Shown here: piece after piece, positions 43,925-52,221 of the stretch
Position numbering within the stretch: the stretch's first letter is position 1
Layout: the number at the start of each line of letters is the position of its first letter
Assembly (NCBI RefSeq): GCF_030813505.1
Contig: NZ_JAUSUE010000008.1
DNA: 64,000 nt
Source of the DNA: Pectinatus haikarae
GTDB lineage: Bacteria > Bacillota > Negativicutes > Selenomonadales > Selenomonadaceae
Strand: one strand, 5' to 3'
The notes under the pieces: model-generated
What the model saw: the letters and a program-made list of their open reading frames with translations, nothing else
What the model was told of the DNA's origin: nothing
The model's database searches: none
Position numbers and translations under genes: made by a program

Positions 43925-45313
43925 TTAAAAGCCGTAGGAAATCTGTCCCCACAATGTTTTTACTCGATCATCACTGGATTTATCTTTCAGATCATAGTAC
44001 TCTATCCCTAAAATGACATTGGGTATCAATGTATAATACCATCCTGCACCATACCCCTTGAAGCCGTTCATATAGCTTCCCAATCCGGACATAGTATGGT
44101 TGATATAAGTTGTTCCGGCCATATTATAATAACGAATGGCTATCTCATATGTACCCGGCACCCATGAGCGGTTATAACCATATATTGACGATAAAACATA
44201 TCCATTTGAAGAATCGCTGCCGTCGTTTTTATTGGCCTTAAAATACATGGCACCCAGTGTATAATTACCCGTGTAATATTTTGAACCCAGGCTGTAAATA
44301 TTTATTGCGTTACCATAGTTATTCCAGCGGTATACCCCTGCCGTATAATCAATATCGCGGCTTGTTTTGTGATATGCTTCAGCATAAAACATGTTTTCTG
44401 TATCATTAACCTTACCATATCCGGCAGAATAAAGAGTGGACTTATCAGCTGAATTTGCACCAAAAGTAGAAAGCTTTACTCCCTTAAAATCGGAATCCAG
44501 TATATTGCCGTCGCCAAGATATGCGCTTGTGGCTCCGGCTTCCACATCTACGGGAAGATTGAAGAGGTTTGTACTGCCGCTTATATAATAACGATCGAGG
44601 CTTACTTTGCCGTCTTTTGCATTGGTGTAGTATCTATTGTTATTCGAATGGGAAAAGCTTTTATCGCTTTCCAGCATACCGTGTATTGTCCAGGTATCGT
44701 CTAAGGGCTTATCCATGTAAATCCTTGTGCGAATGCGATGGTCATTCCAGTTGTATCTGGGATTACTGCTGCTGTTGTTAATGATGTTGTAGCGGATTTC
44801 ACCGCGTATTTTCAATGATTTATCAATTGATCTTGCAGACTTTTCTGTTGAGGCTTCTTTGCCGGCATTGTATCCCAATGCCTCAATTTCTATTGAAAAC
44901 TCCTGCATAAGCTTTTTTATATCTTCATATAAAAAAATATTTGGCTGATTGCCAGAAAGCTGATTATATATGTATGGATTATTTTGGCGGTAATAATTAT
45001 ATGCACGTGCTGTTAAAATAGCTCCTTCTCGTCTGTTAAGGTTATGCGGTTCCAAGGTAACGGCATCATCCGGACTTATCAGTCCGGCATTGTTCAGTCG
45101 TGTAAAAACATCATATATCCAATAAGGTGCTGATTCGTTGAAGCGTTGATATAATGCTGGCAGAGGCGCTCCAGAGGAAGCAGTGTCCTTACGGGGAGAC
45201 TGTATGAGTTTGTCTGCAGCATTAGCCCAGTCCGGTATTTGTTGGGCATTGACTGAAACCACAGGCAGTATTGCAGTGAAGATGAAGAAGAAGATAATAA
45301 TTAAATTTTTCAT
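43925..45313 (-). CDS. Outer-membrane beta-barrel protein with SLH-like N-terminus
   Basis: The 462-residue protein has a Sec signal (LIIIFFFIFTAILPVVSVNAQ) and an N-terminal region (about 25-120: YDVFTRLNNAGLISPDD, NRREGAILTARAYNYY) that resembles the S-layer-homology domains found in Negativicutes porins. From about 130 to the end come amphipathic beta strands rich in Tyr/Asn/Gly, finishing with ISYGF; a terminal Phe is the usual signal for barrel insertion. It lies between the sugar-nucleotide dehydrogenase and the deacetylase/synthase genes, so it may be the polymer's exit channel. ATG 45313 has AGAAGGG upstream; the longer frame from 45424 would add non-signal residues. Confidence 0.82.
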   Translation of the reverse strand: MKNLIIIFFFIFTAILPVVSVNAQQIPDWANAADKLIQSPRKDTASSGAPLPALYQRFNESAPYWIYDVFTRLNNAGLISPDDAVTLEPHNLNRREGAILTARAYNYYRQNNPYIYNQLSGNQPNIFLYEDIKKLMQEFSIEIEALGYNAGKEASTEKSARSIDKSLKIRGEIRYNIINNSSSNPRYNWNDHRIRTRIYMDKPLDDTWTIHGMLESDKSFSHSNNNRYYTNAKDGKVSLDRYYISGSTNLFNLPVDVEAGATSAYLGDGNILDSDFKGVKLSTFGANSADKSTLYSAGYGKVNDTENMFYAEAYHKTSRDIDYTAGVYRWNNYGNAINIYSLGSKYYTGNYTLGAMYFKANKNDGSDSSNGYVLSSIYGYNRSWVPGTYEIAIRYYNMAGTTYINHTMSGLGSYMNGFKGYGAGWYYTLIPNVILGIEYYDLKDKSSDDRVKTLWGQISYGF

Positions 45314-45451
45314 AATACATCCCTTCTTTTCATAAAATTGGCACAGAATATAAATCTTTATATCATATAAAAAGAAAAAATTGCAATTGGCATCCTCGCT
45401 GCAATACAGCAGCAGATATTCCATATGCTGTACGATTATTTATCGGCAGAG

Positions 45452-46771
45452 CTAAAGCGCCCAATAGGCAAATCCCATTTTTTCCATGCGGTCCCTATCA
45501 TAGATATTTTTTACGTCTATAATAACCGTTTTATTACCTTGAAAGGATTGTGCAGTCAAAGTTTTTAAAGCATTGTCATTAAATTCGATGAATTCTGTGT
45601 GAGCTACGGTAAAAATCAGACAGTCAGCATCATTTATTTCCGTACAGTCTACCATATCAATGTTATAGTTTTTCTTTATGTATTTTTTGTCGGCATACGG
45701 ATCAAATGCTTTTATATTTATGCCATAACTTTCTAATTGACGGATTATATCTATGACTTTGGAATTGCGCATATCAGGGCAATTTTCTTTAAAGGTCAGT
45801 CCCATTATGTAAATATTATCGTTTTTTATAGCATGTTTTTCTTCTATTAATTTACGAATGGCAGACTCGGCAATGAAAGCTCCCATCTTGTTGTTTATTT
45901 TCCGTGCCAAAGAGACGATTTCCGCGCTGGTATTATTCATTGATGTTTTATAGAGAAAATAATAAGGATCGACACCTATACAATGCCCGCCGACAAGCCC
46001 CGGACGAAAGCCGAGTGCATTCCATTTTGTATCCATAGCGTCAATTACAGCCTTTGTGGATATTCCTATTTTGTTGAATGCTACTGCCACTTCATTTATA
46101 AAAGCGATGTTTATATCTCTCTGGGTATTTTCCATCAATTTTGCCGCTTCAGCTACTTTGATACTTTCAGCTTCATAAACTTCATCTATGATTAATGCAT
46201 ATATTTTTTTTATATCTTCCCGCACTTTATCATTTGTGCCGGAAACTATTTTAACTATATTATGCAGACGATGAATTTTATCTCCAGGATTTATCCGTTC
46301 GGGTGAATAGCCGACAAAAAAATCTTTTTCGCATTTTTTCCCGGAAAATTTTTCTAATTGTGGAATACATAATTCTTCTGTTACACCGGGATAGACTGTG
46401 GATTCAAAAACGATAGTCGTCCCTGGAGAAAGGTTTTCGCCAATGATTTTGCTGGCGTTAAGGACAGGCTGCAGATTTGGTGTATTATCCTCATTAATGG
46501 GAGTAGGAACAGCTGCTATAATGAAATTTGCCATTTTTAGTTCAGCAGGATTATTTGTATAAAAAATATCGCATTTTTTTAATTCAGTATTACCTATTTC
46601 TTCCGTAGGATCAATACCCATGCGCAGAATATTTATTTTTTCATCACTTGTATCAAACCCAATCACCTTCGTTTTTTTTGAAAAGGCTGCTGCCAGCGGC
46701 AGGCCCACATAGCCCAGACCCACTACGGCAATTTTAAGATTTGCAGAAATTTTTAGTTTCTTTAGTGCCAT
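45452..46771 (-). CDS. Nucleotide-sugar (UDP-HexNAc or UDP-glucose) 6-dehydrogenase
   Basis: The 439-residue enzyme oxidises C6 of a UDP-sugar to the uronic acid in two NAD-dependent steps. It has the Rossmann motif VVGLGYVGLPLA (about 15-26), FESTVYPGVTEE, and the catalytic Cys in GLVGGHCIGVDPYYF near residue 262. Overall it is closer to the TviB/WbpA type (UDP-GlcNAc or UDP-GalNAc dehydrogenases; EIGNTEL, VYPGVTEE, SPERINPGDK) than to UDP-glucose dehydrogenase. If so, the polymer contains an acetamido-uronic acid, and the deacetylases downstream would have a fitting substrate. TAGGAGTG ribosome site. It is the first gene after the promoter at 46911. Confidence 0.88.
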   Translation of the reverse strand: MALKKLKISANLKIAVVGLGYVGLPLAAAFSKKTKVIGFDTSDEKINILRMGIDPTEEIGNTELKKCDIFYTNNPAELKMANFIIAAVPTPINEDNTPNLQPVLNASKIIGENLSPGTTIVFESTVYPGVTEELCIPQLEKFSGKKCEKDFFVGYSPERINPGDKIHRLHNIVKIVSGTNDKVREDIKKIYALIIDEVYEAESIKVAEAAKLMENTQRDINIAFINEVAVAFNKIGISTKAVIDAMDTKWNALGFRPGLVGGHCIGVDPYYFLYKTSMNNTSAEIVSLARKINNKMGAFIAESAIRKLIEEKHAIKNDNIYIMGLTFKENCPDMRNSKVIDIIRQLESYGINIKAFDPYADKKYIKKNYNIDMVDCTEINDADCLIFTVAHTEFIEFNDNALKTLTAQSFQGNKTVIIDVKNIYDRDRMEKMGFAYWAL

Positions 46772-47123
46772 AATATCACTCCTATATATCTATTCTGCTC
46801 TGTCCGGAGCGGATAGATGAGTTGCAATAAACATAATAAAATATGCACTGCATGTTTTACATGAGAAAAAATGACAATATATTTTCAGAATAATTTTAAA
46901 TAATAAATTAATTATATATCATATAGTAAGGATAATCAATATTCATGAATAAAAATGCGCTATTTATGTAAAGTGCTTATTTTTTCAATTCAGAATATAT
47001 GCTGAGATTATAAAAATTAATTGTACTTTATCTATTATCGATTTGATCAAAGGAGCGGTGATTGCAAATAAAAACAGCCGCTATTATTCACCGGAAAGCA
47101 TATGATGAAATAACGGTTGCTGA
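46772..47123 (-). promoter_or_regulatory. Intergenic region upstream of the polysaccharide genes
   Basis: This 352-base AT-rich gap separates the GGDEF-hemerythrin gene from the dehydrogenase gene. It holds the promoter at 46911-46939 and a leader of about 130 bases. A short GC-containing stem (AGCGG/CCGCT around 47050-47080) might weakly end the upstream transcript. No gene is seen. Confidence 0.5.
46911..46939 (-). promoter_or_regulatory. Promoter of the polysaccharide operon
   Basis: On the minus strand TTGATT (46934-46939) and TATAAT (46911-46916) have a 17-base spacer. The genes from the dehydrogenase to the GH18-like protein follow with short gaps or overlaps, so this is the likely operon promoter. 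Confidence 0.7.
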
Positions 47124-48824
47124 TTATTGAATAAAAATGTCATAAAATCCGAAATCTTTCTTTACTATATGGCCTACTAATACTTCCTGAATCATAAATT
47201 CCACGACATCCAGCATACTTTGTTTATGCTGAAGATATTCGCTATACATATCTGTCATCCGTTTCATGAGTTCTTGATGATTTTTTCTATGTTCTTCATA
47301 GTCTTTGTATTTAAACTGTTGGATAATTTTTTCTTCTTTTTGAAAATGAATGGAGACATTTTTGATCATTTCTTGCAGCAACAGGTAAATGGCATCATGA
47401 TTGTCACCATTCACGCAGTTCTGAATGATTTCATTAGATACTTTGACAAGATTACAATGATCTCTGTCAATTGACGGATTGCCGCTGGTAAAGAATGGAC
47501 CCCATTCGATCTTTATGGGAATACCGTTTTCTATTATATTTACCTTCTCTTCACAGACTATTTTATTTTTCCCCGTTATTTTTGCCAGATAAAGAGAATT
47601 ATCCATGCGGCGCAGCAGGCTTTCCTGCGTATCATCAGACCGCCACGCGGCTATACCGAAACTTGCGGTCAAAATAGCTGTGTTTTTGAAATCATGAGCG
47701 TCAACGGCATTTCGCATTTTTTCCGCAATCGCAGTGACTATATCCAGGTCATCTATTTTTAGCAGGGCAATAAATTCTTCACCGCCCCAGCGGCAAAGAA
47801 AATTTGCGGACACCAAATTATTGTATAATATAGACGAGAATTCTTTTAATACTCTGTCGCCCTCCAAATGCCCGTACTCGTCATTTATATTTTTGAAATC
47901 ATCTATGTCGGCCATTATCAGCGAAAATGAAGAGCCATTATTCTTGGCTTCTGCAAAAATGTCACTGTAAACTTTTGTGAAATAAGTCCTGTTGTACATG
48001 CCGGTGAGATTATCCTTTTCCGCTAATCTGGTGAGACGATTATTTTTGGAAATAAGTTCTTTTTTCATTCTGTAGCGGCTGACGCACGAATGAAGCCTGA
48101 GCATGAATAAATTGTAATCTATTGGTTTTATGATAAAATCATCCGCACCCAGGCCAAGACAATGTGGTATTACCTGTCCGTTGCCGTAAGCAGTCATCAA
48201 TATTATTATGGCGTTGCGATTGATATTTCTTATATAATTTATCAGCACTTCACCACAGTATACGGGCATTACCAAATCCACGATAAAGAGATCATACTGT
48301 TTTTGACAGTTTATGAATTCAGTGGAATCATGATAATAATCCACTTTGGTTATTTTTGAATCTAAAAAAATCTTTTCAATAATTTTCAGACAAAATGTAC
48401 TGTCATCTATAACAGCGATGCTCAGTGTTTTGAAAAATTCCGTTGTTTCTATTTCAGCCTTAGTGGTTTGCAGATATTTTTCAAATCTATATTGATCAAA
48501 TTGTTCTTTGTCGAAATATGCCATAACGCCAAGCTGTGAATAGTGCTTTTCCATTTCAAAATTTTTCTGCGAAGAAATGACAATTATGGATGGGCATACT
48601 ATTCCCTTGGCATTTATTTTATCAATTAAGCTTTCTACTGGCAAAGCAGGCATAAACTGATCAAGGATGATTAATTTATATTCTGTTTCGTCAAATAATT
48701 TGCCGAAAAAATCGTTTGTTTCTTTGTAAAAATATATTTTCGTATATGAAAAGCCATTTTTCTCGACGAGCTTTTGAATCCTATGTGAAAAATCTTTATC
48801 GGTTTCAATATGCAGTACACGCAT
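47124..48824 (-). CDS. REC-REC-GGDEF-hemerythrin signalling protein (diguanylate cyclase)
   Basis: This 566-residue protein combines four domains. REC1 (1-120) has phospho-Asp in LIILDQFMP. REC2 (about 135-255) has VIDDS, FIVDLVMP, MTAYG and IKPID. The GGDEF domain (about 275-430) has ADIDDFKNINDEYGH and RWGGEEF intact, but no RxxD inhibitory site before it. The C-terminal hemerythrin domain (about 440-566) carries SIDRDHCNL, HFQKEEKII, HRKNHQEL and HIVKKDFG as di-iron ligands. It should make c-di-GMP under control of phosphorylation and of O2 or redox state. ATG 48824 follows AAGGTGG. It lies just upstream of the polysaccharide operon, whose synthase has a PilZ domain. Confidence 0.9.
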   Translation of the reverse strand: MRVLHIETDKDFSHRIQKLVEKNGFSYTKIYFYKETNDFFGKLFDETEYKLIILDQFMPALPVESLIDKINAKGIVCPSIIVISSQKNFEMEKHYSQLGVMAYFDKEQFDQYRFEKYLQTTKAEIETTEFFKTLSIAVIDDSTFCLKIIEKIFLDSKITKVDYYHDSTEFINCQKQYDLFIVDLVMPVYCGEVLINYIRNINRNAIIILMTAYGNGQVIPHCLGLGADDFIIKPIDYNLFMLRLHSCVSRYRMKKELISKNNRLTRLAEKDNLTGMYNRTYFTKVYSDIFAEAKNNGSSFSLIMADIDDFKNINDEYGHLEGDRVLKEFSSILYNNLVSANFLCRWGGEEFIALLKIDDLDIVTAIAEKMRNAVDAHDFKNTAILTASFGIAAWRSDDTQESLLRRMDNSLYLAKITGKNKIVCEEKVNIIENGIPIKIEWGPFFTSGNPSIDRDHCNLVKVSNEIIQNCVNGDNHDAIYLLLQEMIKNVSIHFQKEEKIIQQFKYKDYEEHRKNHQELMKRMTDMYSEYLQHKQSMLDVVEFMIQEVLVGHIVKKDFGFYDIFIQ

Positions 48825-48862
48825 TTTTTCCACCTTCATTTATCTATGCTTTTACAAAAGCT

Positions 48863-50536
48863 TTATTTATCATGTTCAAGCCATTTCAGAGCAGATTTAT
48901 CTCCGTTTTCAGCAGCTTTTTTCATCCACAGGCAGGCATTTTTCTTGTTTTCACCTATTTTTCCTGATGCATACAGAGCACCAAGATTGTATTGGGCAGT
49001 TACTTCGCCTTCTTCAGCAGCCTGCTGATACCATTTTTGCGCTTCTATATAATTTTTTTCCACGCCATAGCCATTTTCATACATTACACCTATACTGCAT
49101 TGACCTTTGGGGTCTCCTTTTTGGGCGGCTTCTTTGAAATAATATGATGCTTTCTCATAATCCTTGGTCACACCTTCCCCATCAAGATACATGCAGGCAA
49201 TCTGATAATCTGCCTGTCCCATTCCCTTGGCGGCAGCTTTTTGATACCATTTTTTTGCTTCCTGATAATCTTTGATAGTACCCTCGCCTTTTTGGCACAT
49301 GACTCCAAGATGATAGGCGGAATAAGGATCATCCTGTTCTGCTGCTTTTAAAAACCATTGATAGGCTTTGCTGTCATCCCTGGGAACACCCTCTCCGCTT
49401 TTGTACATTGCTGCCAATTCAAATTGAGCCGGGGCATAGCCTTGAGCTGCCGAAGCTGCATACAATGAGGCGGCTTGCTGAAAATCCTGATCTGTGCCTA
49501 CACCTTCATCGTACATGGTAGCCAGCACGCATTGGGCGGCTGCATGGTTTTGCTGGGCGGCCTGACGGTACCATTTGATGGCTTTTTTGTAGTCCTGCTC
49601 GATTCCGCTGCCGGTATCATACATTTTGCCAAGATAAAATTGAGCCGGAGCAAAATTCTGTTTTGCGGCCAATGTGTACCATTTTACGGCTTCTTTGGGA
49701 TCTTCGCCGACTATACAGCCGGAAGCGTACATGACCCCAAGATTACATTGTGCGGGTGCGTGTCCGCATTGTGCCGATTGTTTATAGCAATTAAGGGCCT
49801 TCTTTCGATCTTGCTCAATACCATAGCCATTATCGTACATAAAACCGAGATTGCATTGTGCGAGCGGATTATTCTTCTCAGCAGCTTTCGTATACCAGGC
49901 AACAGCTTTAACGTGATCCTGCGCTATATTATCATCACCCTCAAAGTACATATCACCCAATTTACACTGTGCGGCTGCATGACCATTTTCAGCAGCTTTT
50001 TCATACCAAGAAAAAGCTTTATGAGAGTCTTTTTTTACTCCCCAGCCGTTTGTGTAAAAACTTGCCATATCGTATTGAGCCAGTGCGTAACCTTGTTTAG
50101 CTGCCATTTCACACCATCTTACTGATTCACCGGCGTCAACGACGACCATCAAGCCTGAATAATATAAAAAGCTTAATTCATATTGGGCAAAGACATCTCC
50201 TTCTAAAGCTTCATTTTTAATTTCTTCGATGAGCTTTGGCTGCCCATAATTTGGTCTTTCCATGATACAGTACCATAATGAACATAATTTGCTGCCAAGT
50301 TCATGCCCGCGCCGATAATATTTTTTTTGCAGGACTTTGTCATTGCAGGATGGGATGAAATGGCCGTTATATAATTTAGCCAGAAGATAGAATGCGTTAG
50401 CACATTGTGTCTTGGAAAGCTTTTCCAGCAATGTGAACGCCTCTTCATATTCACAATGCAGAAAAAATTCTTTTGCGTCCTGCATCATAGAGGTTTCTTG
50501 TATATCACTATTGTTTTCGTTATTGTCATAATTCAT
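48863..50536 (-). CDS. Sel1-repeat protein
   Basis: The 557-residue protein is built of about a dozen Sel1/TPR-like repeats of 36 residues, each with the pattern A-xx-xL-G-x-MY-x-x-G-x-G-V-x-x-D-x-x-x-A-x-x-W-Y-x-x-A-A. They stack into a superhelix for protein contacts. No signal peptide is present with the preferred start at ATG 50536. The frame extends upstream to 50695, but a good promoter overlaps that region, which argues against the longer form. Sel1/TPR scaffolds (AlgK, PelB, BcsC) are standard parts of exopolysaccharide exporters, but those are periplasmic; this one looks cytosolic and may be a signalling scaffold. The GGDEF gene follows after 38 bases. Confidence 0.85.
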   Translation of the reverse strand: MNYDNNENNSDIQETSMMQDAKEFFLHCEYEEAFTLLEKLSKTQCANAFYLLAKLYNGHFIPSCNDKVLQKKYYRRGHELGSKLCSLWYCIMERPNYGQPKLIEEIKNEALEGDVFAQYELSFLYYSGLMVVVDAGESVRWCEMAAKQGYALAQYDMASFYTNGWGVKKDSHKAFSWYEKAAENGHAAAQCKLGDMYFEGDDNIAQDHVKAVAWYTKAAEKNNPLAQCNLGFMYDNGYGIEQDRKKALNCYKQSAQCGHAPAQCNLGVMYASGCIVGEDPKEAVKWYTLAAKQNFAPAQFYLGKMYDTGSGIEQDYKKAIKWYRQAAQQNHAAAQCVLATMYDEGVGTDQDFQQAASLYAASAAQGYAPAQFELAAMYKSGEGVPRDDSKAYQWFLKAAEQDDPYSAYHLGVMCQKGEGTIKDYQEAKKWYQKAAAKGMGQADYQIACMYLDGEGVTKDYEKASYYFKEAAQKGDPKGQCSIGVMYENGYGVEKNYIEAQKWYQQAAEEGEVTAQYNLGALYASGKIGENKKNACLWMKKAAENGDKSALKWLEHDK

Positions 50537-50862
50537 AGGATGTCTGCCTTTCATAAATAATATATCATTTGCCTGCTTTTTCTGTAAACTCGTCACGGGA
50601 AAATGATCATTTGCCGATTGGGATATAAATCTATTTATTGAAGATATAAGTATAACTGTAAGAATAATTATATTTATACTGGCATATAAAGTCAATAAAC
50701 TTCAGATATAAGAAGATAATGCGCATGGACGTTTTGATATCAGATAAAAATATTTGCGGCAGGTAAATTCAGTTATTTCACAGAATACATTAATATCAGT
50801 TGCGAATGTCCGGCTTAATCAATAAATTTTGCGGAAGAAGGAGCAGGGGAATAATTTAAAGA
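50537..50862. other. Divergent intergenic region between Sel1 and folate genes
   Basis: These 326 bases separate the minus-strand Sel1 gene from the plus-strand folate operon. They hold the Sel1 promoter (50667-50695). A weak possible promoter for the folate genes is TTGCGA-N17-TAAATT near 50800-50830. No other gene or repeat is seen. Confidence 0.4.
50667..50695 (-). promoter_or_regulatory. Promoter of the Sel1/GGDEF-hemerythrin genes
   Basis: On the minus strand TTGACT (50690-50695) and TATAAT (50667-50672) are 17 bases apart, a near-consensus promoter giving a leader of about 125 bases to ATG 50536. Confidence 0.78.
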
Positions 50863-51357
50863 ATGGGAAACTTTTATGACAGACGCAATCTTATTTTATG
50901 TCATCCGTTATTTCAAAAGAGCTATAAAAAAATAGTGCATTACGAAAAAGACCGTTCTTTTTGCCGTCATGATATGACACATTTTCTTGATGTAGCACGA
51001 ATTGCCATGATACTGAATAATAAGGAACAGCTTCAAATAAATGAAGACCTTATTTATGCCGCGGCCTTGCTGCACGATATCGGCAGACATAAACAGTATA
51101 AGAATGGAGAAGATCATGCCGCGGCCAGTGTACCGATAGCTGAATGCATTATGAGAGACTGTTCATTTTCTGATGAAGAAACTGAGTCTATAATAAAGGC
51201 TATTTCAATGCACCGTAATGAAGAGATTAAAGAGCAGGCTGATCTTTGCGGTTTGCTTTATCGGGCTGATAAGATGAGCCGCAGCTGTTTTTGCTGCAAG
51301 GTTAATGCCAAATGCAGCTGGCCGGAAGAAAAGAAAGGTAATAAGCTTATATATTAG
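50863..51357 (+). CDS. HD-domain phosphohydrolase in the folate operon
   Basis: The 164-residue protein has HD-superfamily metal ligands in CRHDMTHFLDVAR (His near residue 37), ALLHDIGRHKQY (His-Asp near 70) and a later Asp in YRADKMSR. It also has a C-terminal cluster of Cys (SCFCCKVNAKC) that may bind metal. Such enzymes hydrolyse nucleotides or phosphoesters. Its place 26 bases before folP suggests a folate step, for example removing phosphates from dihydroneopterin triphosphate, for which no other gene is seen here. That role is inference. Confidence 0.75.
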   Translation: MGNFYDRRNLILCHPLFQKSYKKIVHYEKDRSFCRHDMTHFLDVARIAMILNNKEQLQINEDLIYAAALLHDIGRHKQYKNGEDHAAASVPIAECIMRDCSFSDEETESIIKAISMHRNEEIKEQADLCGLLYRADKMSRSCFCCKVNAKCSWPEEKKGNKLIY

Positions 51358-51383
51358 AATGAAAAGAAAGGGGCAATATAAAT

Positions 51384-52199
51384 TTGCTGATAGGCAGGAA
51401 AGAATTTATTAACAAAGATAAAACATATATTATGGGAATTCTTAATGTGACACCTGATTCATTTTCCGATGGCGGAAAATATAATTCCATGCATGATGCT
51501 ATTGTCCATGCGGAGCAAATGATCGAAGACGGGGCGGATATAATAGATATAGGAGGTGAATCGACAAGGCCGAATCATATTCAGATAAGTGACGATGAAG
51601 AAAAAAAACGTATCTGTCCTGTTATTGAGGAAATAAAGAAGCATGTTGATGTCCCAGTGTCAGTAGATACTTATAAGGCTGAAGTAGCAAAGGCGGCCAT
51701 TAGTTCAGGAGCTGATTTGATCAATGATATTTGGGGTCTTAAATATGATAAAAAAATGGCGGGCCTTATTGCTGCCAGCGGGCTGCCCTGCTGTCTGATG
51801 CACAATCGCAACGATATGAATTATGCCGATTACCTGGAAGATGTGATTGCTGATCTGAGGAAAATTTTACAGATCGCTGATGATGCAGGAATAAGCAGAG
51901 AAAAAATTATTCTTGATCCGGGTATCGGTTTTGCAAAAAGCTATGAAAATAATTTAGCATTGCTCAAGCATATGGACATCCTGCACGAGCTGAAGCTGCC
52001 CCTGCTGCTTGGGACATCACGGAAATCAGTTATCGGTACAGCGCTTGATCTGCCGATTGCCGAACGAATGGAAGGCACTCTGGTCACTACGGTGCTGGCT
52101 GTTTTAAATCGTTATATGTTTGTGCGTGTACATGATGTAAAGGAAAATTATCGTGCCGTGAAAATGGCAGAAGCCATTATTTCTTCCGGGCTGCAATAA
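51384..52199 (+). CDS. folP: Dihydropteroate synthase
   Basis: FolP joins 6-hydroxymethyl-dihydropterin pyrophosphate to p-aminobenzoate, the step blocked by sulfonamides. The 271-residue protein has the signatures ILNVTPDSFSDGG (about residues 19-31) and DIIDIGGESTRP (about 52-63), plus PVSVDTYKAEVA, LINDIWG, DPGIGFAKSYENN and GTSRKSVIG. Translation starts at TTG 51384, supported by AAAGGGGC upstream. It sits between the HD gene and the FolB-FolK fusion. Confidence 0.95.
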   Translation: MLIGRKEFINKDKTYIMGILNVTPDSFSDGGKYNSMHDAIVHAEQMIEDGADIIDIGGESTRPNHIQISDDEEKKRICPVIEEIKKHVDVPVSVDTYKAEVAKAAISSGADLINDIWGLKYDKKMAGLIAASGLPCCLMHNRNDMNYADYLEDVIADLRKILQIADDAGISREKIILDPGIGFAKSYENNLALLKHMDILHELKLPLLLGTSRKSVIGTALDLPIAERMEGTLVTTVLAVLNRYMFVRVHDVKENYRAVKMAEAIISSGLQ

Positions 52200-52221
52200 A
52201 TTATAAAGAAACGGAAATGTT

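Noticed and set aside
48863..50536. Tandem DNA repeats at the Sel1 gene
   Set aside because: The repetition is the 36-residue protein repeat with diverged codons, not a DNA-level array or CRISPR. No CRISPR array was seen anywhere in the window.
50537..50695. N-terminal extension of the Sel1 protein with a hydrophobic segment, as an exported form
   Set aside because: The upstream ATG lies within the -35 box of a near-consensus promoter, so most transcripts would not contain it.
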